Assembly (NCBI GenBank): GCA_037176885.1
Contig: JAWWNJ010000094.1
Location: forward strand, 186,001 to 250,000
Source: Favolaschia claudopus
Lineage: Eukaryota; Basidiomycota; Agaricomycetes; Agaricales; Mycenaceae
Length of the DNA: 64,000 nt
Direction of reading: 5' to 3'
This document shows positions 35,821 to 45,928 of this stretch, in pieces (position 1 is the first letter of the stretch; each line of letters begins with the position of its first letter). The position numbers and the translations under genes are program-made. Under the pieces are notes generated by a model. That model saw only the letters and a list, made by a program, of their open reading frames with translations. It made no database searches and was not told the DNA's origin.

Positions 35821-37709
35821 TAATCCTTGGAGGAACGGCCGTAGCCTGTTTCTGTGAGTGACTTGAGTATGTATTCCCCATCACGCAATAGTAGGCGGCC
35901 GCTTGTGTTAGACGAAAGATGGGAATCTGTTGTTGACCGGGGGCATTAATTTAGACTATGTATCCCAGATAGGATCAATGGTCTGCTGGCACTGCTCTGG
36001 TGTACAGACTATCCTCCTTCTAGAAAAGCTTGTAGAGGTGCAAAGATCTCACAACATACCCGTGTATAATTGTTCGTGCCAACTCAACTTTTTGCCCCCC
36101 GAATCGACTCAGTCCGTTAAAAAAGGCTCAGAATATTCATCGTCGGGCGGCTATCGCTGGCTATCGTCGGTTCGAACGCAACCCGACAACCCCGTTTGTT
36201 GTTTAGCCACGATAGATTAGATATACTCGCTGCTGTCAAAAGACGTTTAGGGGTCAGTCTTTGACTCCCCAACTATCAAGAGTGGCCGTCGGGATTCTCT
36301 CTGATTCTCTTCAGGCTAAATTCATTAGTCAAATGAAAGCGTACGAACAACCTACCTCGCTTGATACGACTACTATAAGCTATACGACTTCAGAGCTTTG
36401 ATGGCCGGTACGACACTGGGACCTGATCTGCAAGAAAAAAAATTGCGTCGTGTGCAAGTGGCGACTTTCACCCGCGCCCATTCCCGCCCTCGCCGTTCGA
36501 AAGTTGAAATTGGCTGCGTGCGACTCATGGTTCAGTACTTTATCTGTCAATCCTGTCGGTTCCACTTGGACATTTCCACTTGCAGGGTGCGCGCCAGCGT
36601 GCTTGGCAGTTCGTTCCAGTCGCCGATGAAAAACGCTGACCCGACCCCGAACTCATGTTTTGTTAGATTGCACCACGGACGATGGTTATTGCGATCAGAC
36701 GCCGAAAATCAAGCATACCGTCGTTCATGCTACGTTCATTCACCACCATTGCCCTTGTTTGCCGAAATTTAACCGAATATAACGGATGTCGAATACCTTG
36801 GCCTGGAGTTTTGAACAATCTTTTGTGGGTCCCAAGACTGTCCCGTGACATTTTTTGTGCATGATGATAATTCAGGGGCTTCATTGGGGTTCGCGCGGTA
36901 AACAAGAAGACATGTCAATCAGCACGCATCTATCTTACCTTCCAGAACGATTCTTCCAGACCTGAACGAGTTCAAAGGATCAAGCAGGCCCACCAGATCG
37001 TTCCGGAGTAGTTTGGGATCGAAGTAGCCTGGGCCTTGCGTATGAAATTTCCAGGTTCTGCTGCCCGAACGTTTAACCATAGGGGCAGGCAATGCATGGC
37101 CGAACGAGCTCTTGCTTTTCGAAGAAATTCAATTTCCATTTAATGAAGTGTCTTCATGGCAACTTTCCTCCGAATGTGCGCACGATGATACGTTTTGCGC
37201 AGACTTACCGTACAGCCGAGTCTTATCCTGATGGAGGAATTTGGCAGACGTCGATATCCTTACAGTATCATAACTGGCGCGCATCTCTATTTCGTGCGGT
37301 TCTGGTAATGTGGGAACGCGTGCTTCTTGCGTTGGATTAGTTGGGATGCAGGATGGATTGAAGAAAGACGGAAACGACAGAGCCACACATACCATTCAGA
37401 GGTTTTGCCTTTTACAGCTGATCGCGAACGGACCTTGATAGATCTAAGATTTTATGTCACAGCGCGACTTGTGTTCCGAAAATTGGCAACTAGCACCTTC
37501 TGGGACCGAGATGTATTTATCACGGCCCTCATCAAATTGGGAATACCTTCAGGAACACCGCGATGTCGTCGTTCGGCCTAACTTAAAACTTCTCGAAATA
37601 AATATGGCACTCGGTGCCTCCTTGTGGGCTCTTTCAGATTGGAGTAGCAAGAGCGCCGGTTATAAGAATCGTCCAGGTGGGTCAACAGCAATTCTCCAAA
37701 TCCTCCAAC
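35821..37709. other. 1.9 kb without a recognisable gene
   Basis: The stretch carries many stop codons in all frames and several AT-rich patches. The part next to 37710 is presumably promoter and 5' leader of the following C2H2 gene. A GGTTCGAACGC word at about 36169 resembles a tRNA B-box, but no cloverleaf can be folded around it. Confidence 0.3.
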
Positions 37710-38473
37710 ATGTCTAACCGTCGTCGGATGTCGCTACAGAGTAATCCATATCCTTCTGAGCACTGGAACGATCAACCTAACTCCCCCACGATGAACGACT
37801 ATTCCTCACCGTATTCTGCGTCTTCTCAGCCACCTATGTCATCGTATCGTGGAAGTGCTCGCCCGGCAAGCGCGTCTTATTCCCCGGACAGTTATTACCC
37901 CGCGGCGCAATCCTCTGCATCGTCCCAACCCGTCTACGCCTCTGGAAGCGGCTCGAGCCGTTCCCAATACCGCCAGGATTCTTACCCATCATCATATGGC
38001 CACCAACAACACTCATCGCATTCCCATTCCCATACGCAGCCATACGCCCAACCCTATGGCGGACATTCACCAACCTCGCCGCATTCTCCGCCGTCGCGAT
38101 CGCGATCCCACTCCGTTTACGTGCCTCAGCACTCGGCGCCAATAATGGCGCCTCACCCACAATATCCGCAACAAGTTCCACTCAACCAGGCAGGGAGTTA
38201 CAGTGAATATGCCTCTTCCGCGACTCGTCCATTCTCGTGCGACATGTGCGCACTGTCGTTTAATCGACAGCACGATTTGAAACGGCATCGAGAGACACAC
38301 ACCGGGGAGAAGCCGTTTCTGTGTAACGGAGGATGCGGAAAGACCTTCACGCGGAAGGATGCCCTCAAACGCCATCAGGTGTGTTTCTGTGTCTCATTTC
38401 TTGGTTGGAATTCGGCGCTGATTCGTCTTAGCTGGTGAAGGGTTGCGGAAAAGTCGAGGAGGCATGGCCATAG
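37710..38473 (+). CDS. C2H2 zinc-finger transcription factor, Crz1-like fingers
   Basis: Exons 37710-38378 and 38432-38473 give 236 residues. About 165 residues of low-complexity Ser, Tyr, Pro, Gln and His precede a C-terminal pair of fingers: FSCDMCALSFNRQHDLKRH with ETH, the linker TGEKPF, and LCNGGCGKTFTRKDALKRH. An intron follows KRHQ and the last exon adds LVKGCGKVEEAWP. Fingers with NRQHDLKRH and TRKDALKRH are close to those of calcineurin-responsive Crz1/Prz1 factors and their relatives, but no PxIxIT docking motif for calcineurin is evident. Function is therefore open. An upstream in-frame ATG at 37614 exists; the one at 37710 (MSNRRRMSLQ) is preferred because it opens the biased region. 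The stop is 180 bases from that of NAA50 on the other strand. Confidence 0.85.
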
Positions 38474-38652
38474 TCGGGATATTCACCGGGTTGGCGATTG
38501 GAAGAGTCAGTCTTCGATCTTTCGAACGGAAAATAATCGCAGGAAATAATGTGTATTGTCACAACCTAGAGTAGATTCTCTCAGTCTGCTAATAGCTTTG
38601 CGAGTAGCTGTGTCTCACACCTTGACAAGAATAAATGTACAAACACGCCGAA

Positions 38653-39314
38653 CTACTCCGTTTTTGGCTCTTTTAGTCGCTTTTCCAGAATCCACGCGTC
38701 GTGAGGTTCAATTCTTTTGTAATAATTCTCGTGGACGCCAATTTGAACAAAACCGTGTTTTTCATAGAACCTCTTCGCTTCCGCATTAGATATTTGCACA
38801 TGCAAGTATATGCGGTCGATTTGGGGTTTGGTATGGGCGGCTGCGGCATCTAAGACGAGTCTGAGGCTAGTTGATCCTAACTGCCTGGACCGATACGGCT
38901 GTGATTGAACTAATTCAAGCTCAAACCATTTGGGACAGAGAAATGCCCAACTTACGGCGAGAATCCCCATCGTCATCAGATACAATGACACCTGACCGTC
39001 CCTATTCTCTAATCTGCAGCATACCGTTCCCACTGCACGATATTGCCCATGACTTGATACCAAGCGGAAGGAAACTAGAAGGACGAACCGGGAACGTCGT
39101 TATAGTATACTGCAAGTACCGCGTTGGATCGGAGTAATCACAAAGAAGGACGGGCAGTTAACAAACCGATTTTGCAGAAGTCTTCGACTTCGGGCAGAAG
39201 GATATCTTTGTAAAACTTTTCGCTGTACTGGATTGGAAAAAGCACCGAGTTCAACTTGCGGATCGTTCCGAGGTTGTTAGGTGTCAATGACGCGAAAGAC
39301 GAGTGATTCGACAT
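38653..39314 (-). CDS. NAA50: N-alpha-acetyltransferase 50 (NatE catalytic-type subunit)
   Basis: Exons 39314-39167, 39109-39089, 39032-38956 and 38898-38653 total 492 bases, 163 residues, the usual Naa50 length. Motifs: LGTIRKLNSVLFPIQYSEKFY, VEDFCKI-VYYNDVPVGTVCCRLE, YLMTMGILAPYRSR, LVLDAAAAHTKPQID, IYLHVQISNAEAKRFYEKHGF and VGVHENYYKRIEPHDAW. It is a GNAT-fold enzyme that binds the NatA complex and acetylates Met-starting N-termini. The acetyl-CoA pyrophosphate loop, usually R-x-x-G-x-G, reads RSRQLGS, so its first Gly is replaced by Gln. Exon 2 is only 21 bases. The alternative acceptor inside GTVCC would remove conserved residues and was not used. Confidence 0.93.
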
Positions 39315-42300
39315 GGCGCTAAGCTATTAGAAAACGGAATACGCTGGGCAACACTTGGAGAGCAACGAGTCCGATGACTGGAGGTGGCAGGTCCCGATGT
39401 TTACCAAAGTCATTGTTCACAAACAGAGCTGCTTCAGCTCATTCACCACCAACCAACCACCAACTCTGCGCTGGACTTGTTCGAAAGAAGCTCTTATTGA
39501 CCTTCAAGGCTGATTCTTCGTCTCACAGTGGTCTCGGGGCCGGTATTCTGCGGGGAAACCTGCGGTGGTCTGCTGCCATAGTCTATCAGTTTCCTCCAAG
39601 GCCGCCTGTGAATCCGGTCCCACCGCAGGAATTTCTCCCATACTGAATGCTTCTGCTATAAATATTCTGAGACATCTTGGCCATCCCTCCAACCATCAAC
39701 CGCCAATTTAATCCGTAGACCTGATCTGGGGTACAACAACAGATGGATATTCAGTCTACCGCTCTTCACTTCAGCCCCGGACAGTTCTTCCACTGGACAC
39801 CCAAAATTTACATGGATTCCCAGTCTAGCATGCAGCGCATGTTGTTCAACACGAGTAAGGCTAGAGTGCTCGCGACTTCCGCTTCTATTTGTTTCCGTTC
39901 TGCGTGCAGAATATACGGATTGAGCAGCTTCTAGCCACCCCAAGTCCGTTCTTGTACCTCGCAACCCTTTTGCTTGCAACCGTCTATTGCGCTATGCCCA
40001 TATGTATTGATTCTTTACTCTCGGCGAATCTTGTAATACCTCCCGTCAACTCCGTCGACTCTTGTGCGGGCTTCTGTCCCGCTCCTTATCTTCTGCGGGA
40101 TCCCAGCACACGATAATGCTCAGGTGTGATTCATCCTTTTACCAAACGATCTTTGCTTCCCAGACTGCGCAGCCTCGCAGCCTCGCAGCCTCGCAGCCGT
40201 ACTGTCGTTTAAAAATCTGCGTTATCTAATCCTAAATTTTCGCTGCTGAAGACTGGAATGTTTCTTCAGCCTATTAGTGTGCGTTTCACCCTGTTTCACC
40301 GGTTTGTACGTGGTTTCCATATATTATCCGATATGCGGATACTATTCTTTGCCCTCTTCGGCATTTGGTTTCTCTAATTTGCCCGCCGCGACTGGCGCTC
40401 AAGATCCTTTCCCAACATCGGACTATTCATACGATTCCCCCGCAACATTCGTCTCGTCACTCCTTCATCCCACGGCGTATGTGAAAACGCATGAATCACG
40501 GACTTTTTGTGTGCGCGTTTCAGAGGCAAGCGTGCGCAAACGCTCGTTGTCGACTATTTGTCGCTGATCTTTTGACTCCAACTCTCGTAAATCAGTGTTT
40601 CTCTCTTCAGTTCAAACTATTTCCTCATTTGGTTTCTTAGCTGGAAGACGAGAATTCTGTCAGAGGGCTTCTGTGAGGAAGTAACACAGCGCATGGGAGA
40701 AGCCCCGGATCTGCTGATTCTTTCGATGAAGCTGCAGAAGATTCTGACGCTGCTTCCGCGTCTTCCAATGGCCTCACACGATACGCACCCATCCTGTCTT
40801 TTGCCTGCTCTGCGTCCCGCCACACCATTCACCTTTATTAGTCTCAAACGTATGACACTGGTCTTTACCCTGCACCGTCCCCAAAACATCCCAAATTAAT
40901 ATCAGCCAACGACAGCGGCGTCTCGACGTGATGCTTCTTCTGGGATGCGACCCGATCTTATCTGTGCCCTGAATTCAAGCAAGGAAATAAAGAAAACATG
41001 TCGCCTGTCGACGATGCGTATACGTGCAGCCCGTGACTAGGTGAGTGACGCTACGCAACAACTTGTCAGGTTCAAATCTGAGGATAACGCTCTGGCGTTT
41101 GCTTTCTAGCGTCGACCTTAATGAATGCACTTGATTAATTTCCATTCAATGCAGATCTTCGTCTGCGATCAGAAAGAAGAGAAAGAAGAGGAAGGACCGA
41201 AGCCTTGCCTTTCATGACGTGTTGACAACCCACGATGTCAAGTTAAGGTCTAGTTGAGGTGTACTAGGTACTCCCTGTTGAACTCAACATACAGCTCCGA
41301 GTCAAATAATGTCTCATGATTTATCAATTGGCTCACTATTATCGACCTAGAATGCCCTGGCGCATCACGGCTCGTTTTGCGACATTCAAAGGTACCTGAG
41401 CTTCGTTGAATCAGAACTGTCGTGTTTCTAATCCTTGGCGGATTCAAAATTCAAGGCACAGTAGCCGAAGACTACTATCCTGTCGTGACCAAGGCTACGA
41501 ATCTGCTGCTTGGTCCTTTCAGTCAATCAATCAAGTTCCAAAGGCGACTGTAATCGCAGCAGACAAATTTATTCCGTGGAATGCGCGTGGCTCGCCTCCA
41601 AATGGACCCACAAGACAGCGATTCCTACTTCTGTCTAAAATTCAAGACGGGAAATCGAGGCTCACGAAACGATTTATCATCTTTGCGTGCTGGTCGGAGG
41701 TCGAATCTCGTCTTTTCCCAAATCCTCCGCGTGGCATCATATCCTTTCGAATAGTTTCGAAACCTGAATCAGGGCATCAACGCTACATTCAAAGACGCTA
41801 GATACTTTTTCTTTTAGATGCATACAGTGTACGACTATAACGACACCCGAAAGACATCCCCGCCCCAATTCAGTGATCCTTGAAGGTGAACTACAGCCGT
41901 TCCCGCCATTGCATGTGCCTCTCGTTCGAAACTGAAACACCATTGTTTCCGCGTTAAAAGAATACACCCAAGAGGCGCATTCAATCGTCCTTGTCCTCTG
42001 AACGAAAACGGAAACGGAATGTCATATCGTGAATTAATCCACATCTTGGCCCGTACAGTATTCAAACAAGTCACCCGCTCCGTCCCCGTAGGAGAATCTC
42101 ACTGGAAAGCGCCGATATCTAACTCCTCCCCAGCGCTAGTGCGAAAAATTTCGAGCTACTCACATACATCACGGACAAGGCACTTGACATTATGTCAACT
42201 GTGTATGTACTGTACAGCCTGAGTGCGGGGTGGAAAAAAAGGGTTTAATCCGGTTGTGAAGCTTACCTACTGCGGATGGTTTTTTGAGTCGCGTGCCTCT

Positions 42301-42928
42301 ATTTTTTTTTCTTGCTTACCGCATTCTCGCGTCCGCCGAGACCGATGCTTACATATGTCAAGACATGAGCAAGCATTGGGAAGCGGGTTATGTTATGGTG
42401 AAATTGGGATTAGGTACATACGTGTCCTTGGAGAGTCCCACGGGAAGTGAAACTAGCTGAATCGAGCAAGTAGAGACCCGTTGTGAGAGTCATATAATAT
42501 TTCAGTTAGTTGTTACATTTGACAGTAGCACGGATGAGGGTTGGAGAGACGTAGTTGGCAGTGTCTGGTGCCGAACGTACAAGTACAAGTACAGTGAGAC
42601 AGGATTGATTGTGCATTAGATTGTGTGATGCGGTGTGTGTGTGTAGACATGATGCAAATGCGAATGCATAGGATGGATGGAGTGAGAATCCGATGATAGC
42701 GTGGGTTGAGAGTACGATAGCGATAGATAAACAGAAGGAAAGGGATCGGAGAGCAGTTTCGATGGAGAGCAGCAGGATACATGCGAGCAGGGAGAAAGCA
42801 GGGTGAGGATACAGTCGAACTCTCGTCTGCCATCGAGGCGCGAGAAATCGTCCTGCATGGCTAGAGAGGGAGTATGTTGGTTGAAGAAGGTCTTGGCGTT
42901 GGAGCTGGGGTTGAGTGTAGTTGTATAC
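39315..42928. other. 3.6 kb gene-poor region
   Basis: No frame longer than about 140 codons has family-like content on either strand, and no splice chain could be built. The left end must hold the NAA50 promoter and the right end the 3' part of the gene at 43561. An 8-base tandem repeat lies at 40168-40198. It could hide a fast-evolving small gene, a non-coding RNA or an old transposon relic, none of which I can show. Confidence 0.3.
40168..40198 (+). repeat. Tandem repeat of GCAGCCTC
   Basis: Nearly four perfect copies of the 8-base unit GCAGCCTC in the gene-poor region. There is no surrounding ORF. Confidence 0.85.
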
Positions 42929-43561
42929 TTACTTGGGCCACTGGGGCACGGGGGATTCGGAAGAGAGGCCACTCTTCCGGCGAGCGCGGTGCTTTTGCTT
43001 GCGAGGTGAACGTTGGAGGTGGTCGATGTAGACGTCATCGTACGTCCGGAAGACGCACTCGCCCGTCGTAGCGTCGTGGTCGCTCAGCATGGCCCACACA
43101 CAGTGCCAGCCGCTTTCGGCGGGGCCGGGTTCTCCGGCGGGTCTCCCGAACTTGAACGCAATGCCCAGGTGATTCTGGTCCCACTGGTCATTTGTTGGGC
43201 GTGCAAATGCTTTATCCAACAGCGTTATGAGGGCGCAGTCAGTGACAATCAAGTCGACTGCGCCGTCTGTGGCAAATAATTCCGAGAGAGATGAATCCAT
43301 CTCAAGGGCTTTCGGAAGACCCGGATGTATTGGGTCATAGCCGTCGACTCGGATTTGCACGTTCGTGCCGTCTTCAAAGCCGAGAGATATCGCAGGATGT
43401 GCGGAGGAGCGTCGGACGGACTTGAGTACTTTTCCGACGAGGTCCGCAGGGTTTATTCTGAAAAGCCGGAAATAAGGAAGCGAGAACGAAGTTAATTTGT
43501 AGAGACGGCACCCCAAGTGGTCCAGTCGGAGAGGAGGGGGTCGCGGGCGTGAGCCCGCCAT
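42929..43561 (-). CDS. Unknown protein of about 210 residues, conserved-looking globular core
   Basis: One open frame from ATG 43561. The core reads INPADLVGKVLKSVRRSSAH, FEDGTNVQIRVDGYDP, DLIVTDCALITLLDKAF, QWDQNHLGIAFKFG, WHCVWAMLSDHD and CVFRTYDDVYIDHLQRSPR. That is a balanced alpha/beta composition typical of a folded cytosolic domain; it ends in a basic tail. I do not recognise the family. Two splice questions remain. A 54-base in-frame GT...TTTTCAG segment (43504-43451) may be an intron, changing HLG-CRLY...FR-INP to HLG-INP. At the stop, the codons CCC AAG TAA overlap a perfect donor (GTAAGTAT), so translation may continue into an exon starting near 42860 after GCAG. Confidence 0.65.
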   Translation of the reverse strand: MAGSRPRPPPLRLDHLGCRLYKLTSFSLPYFRLFRINPADLVGKVLKSVRRSSAHPAISLGFEDGTNVQIRVDGYDPIHPGLPKALEMDSSLSELFATDGAVDLIVTDCALITLLDKAFARPTNDQWDQNHLGIAFKFGRPAGEPGPAESGWHCVWAMLSDHDATTGECVFRTYDDVYIDHLQRSPRKQKHRARRKSGLSSESPVPQWPK

Positions 43562-44194
43562 CCTCGTCGAACTGGGTGATGATGAAAGGTCAAAGCACGA
43601 GGCGGGTCACGCGTCACGCGTTACGGACGGTTGTTGTGCCTCGTTTACGTCGCGCTCAATTGACGCAGATTGACCAAGATTGACGCTCTCATGTCATGGG
43701 GAACGTCGGCGGCGTTGAGCGCGAAGAAAGTGTATATCACTGCTCATTTTTTGGTGGTCAGAGACGTGGTCTAGTCGTCAGATAGACGACGGCGAAGGTT
43801 ACCGCCAAGGGCTGAGTGGAATTATGCTGGGTGAGATGAAAAATAGGCAATGGATGGGTGCTAGGGAATACGTGTGATGACAGTGAAACGGGAGTTACAT
43901 GGCGATGGATAGAGTCCGATAGACGCTGGTGGATTATACGTGGTACTTAGACCGAACAGATATCACAAAATTATAAAACCAAATTCACTCAGTTACCGTC
44001 TCCGGACTCCCACGTCCTTCGCGACTTTTCGTCTACCACCTCCTCCTCCTCCTCCCTTCCACTCTCGACGCCGCCGCCGCCCTCGAGCTCAAGGGTCTCG
44101 TCGTTGCCTCCATCGTCGTCGCCATCGTCTAGATCATCCTCCGTATCCATCTCCGAAGACACCGAGAGCACCGAGAGAGAGGAATTCCGCCAAA
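43562..44194. promoter_or_regulatory. Divergent promoter with two MCB-like boxes, MAPKK and unknown gene
   Basis: 633 bases between divergent starts. Two ACGCGT words stand one base apart at 43609-43614 and 43616-43621; ACGCGT is the MluI cell-cycle box bound by MBF in yeasts. Several TTGACG/TGACGC words follow (43657-43690). A TATAAA-like word (ATTATAAAAC) at about 43971-43980 and a pyrimidine-rich leader at 44035-44150 precede the MAPKK start. Confidence 0.5.
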
Positions 44195-45928
44195 ATGCAA
44201 GCTGCGCCGCGTCCTGTGGGCCCACGAGCCATCTCATCGTCTTCGTCGCTGGCTACGACTACTCCCCTCAATATTCGCAAACAACCGCGCCCATCTCTCG
44301 GCCTCCCACTCCCATCTCCCCCTTCTAGATCTCCTTCACCCGGTTTGAAACTCTCCATACCCGGCGCTTCCTCTCGGTCCACCACCCCCAAGCCGAAAAT
44401 ATCCCTCGCGATCCCCGCTGCTGCTAGTTCCAGCGAAGGCGGATACTATGGCGGCCCAACACACTCCGACGTCAAACTACAGACTCCAGACAACGGCATC
44501 GAAGAGCTCACCATTCGCCCCGATGCCGCTGTCATACCCCAATCTAAAGAGCCTTTTCCGAATATCCGCGAATTCCTCACCACAATGCCGCAACGTCCGT
44601 CATCCTCGAGATCCGCTCCCTCCAGCGACGTCGAGGAAGACGGCGAACGCCTCCCCATCGGAACCGTTTCCCCGAATGCCACATGGAGTGACGCAGACTT
44701 GGAGGTCGTCTCTCGTCTCGGTGAGGGCGCGGGCGGCGCCGTTCACAAGGTCAAGGATAAACGCACGGGCAAGATAATGGCCAGGAAAACCATCACGACG
44801 CACGAAGCGCCCATGAAACAGCTCCTTCGCGAGCTTTCCATCATCTCCTCCACAGAGCACATTAATATCATTCTATTCTACGGCGCATACATGTCTCCGT
44901 CTTCAAGCGAGGTCAAGATTCTCATGGAGTTCAGTGAAGGTGGGAGCCTGGAAGCCATTGGCAAGCGGATCAAGGAGCGTAATGCCATCGTTGGAGAGAA
45001 AATTGCTGGGCGGCTAGCGGAAGGCGTATGTCTGCATGCGTGTCTTCACCGTGCTTAATTAACTTGGTCCCATAGATCCTTCAAGGTCTGGCTTATCTTC
45101 ATTCGAAGAAGACCATCCATCGCGACATCAAACCCTCGAATGTCTTATTGAACAGGGAGGGTGTCGTCAAGCTCTGCGATTTCGGCGTCTCGGGCCTGCT
45201 GATCGGGTCTGAGGCAGGCACCTTCACGGGCACAAGCTTTTATATGGCTGCAAGTGTCTCGCTTCGCCCTGGTTATGACTTCGCTGACGTTGCTGCTCGC
45301 ATAGCCGGAGAGGATTGTTGGCCAAAAATACACGATTCGATCTGACGTCTGGTCAACAGGCATATCCCTGTTGGAACTTGTCCAGAACCGTTTCCCGTTC
45401 CCTAATGATTTGCCTGCCATCGAATTGATGATGTACATCACAGCGGGCGAGGTGCGTATCCCTTTCTCACTACCTATAATTGCATCTCATCTTTCCTCGT
45501 AGCCTCCGCGGTTGGAAGACGAGCCTGGGCTGGAATGGTCCGACGACATGAAGGATTTTATCAAGCAGACGTGCGTTTGCTGCTTCGGTTCCTTTCCCCA
45601 CAACTATATTTACTGAATGCGTCCCAGGTTGACGGTTGATGCCCAGACACGGCCGACGCCCAAGGACATGCTGGCACACCCCTGGGTGGTCGACGCCATG
45701 AAGCAAGAAGTCCATATGGCGAGATGGATCCGACAGGTCTGGGGCTGGCCGAAAGCCAGCCGGAAATCCAGAGATGACAAGTCAGTCGTGTGTTCATCCG
45801 CCTTCTCTTCAAAAATCCTTAATTCCCCCCGCCCCCGTAGCTCCCACTCGGATCGTCCGCCCTCCTCTTCAGGACCTCGTGCAGATTCCTCACATTCCGC
45901 GGCGACAGACTCGCCGCCTCAAACGTAA
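44195..45928 (+). CDS. MKK1: MAP kinase kinase, Mkk1/Mkk2-like
   Basis: Exons 44195-45025, 45076-45249, 45305-45451, 45503-45570 and 45628-45928 total 1521 bases, 506 residues. A 165-residue Ser/Pro-rich N-terminus precedes the kinase: [14 protein letters not shown], the Lys of [26 protein letters not shown] and the activation segment [18 protein letters not shown] with the S-x-x-x-T dual site of MAPKKs. Then come [21 protein letters not shown] and [12 protein letters not shown]. The match is best to cell-wall-integrity kinases downstream of Bck1. Intron 45250-45304 splits MA-PERI and must be GC-AG (GCT|GCAAGT); the nearby GT choice leads to a stop. The frame is open upstream to 43940, but that part is a pyrimidine-rich leader. 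Near the end, 45780-45840 could be an in-frame intron. Confidence 0.93.

Noticed and set aside
36166..36185. GGTTCGAAC word like a tRNA B-box
   Set aside because: No acceptor stem, D-arm or A-box can be arranged around it.
43940..44194. In-frame extension of the MAPKK ORF by 85 codons
   Set aside because: It is a translation of a pyrimidine-rich leader into Arg/Pro/His runs; the family-like start is at ATG 44195, behind the TATA-like word and CT tract.
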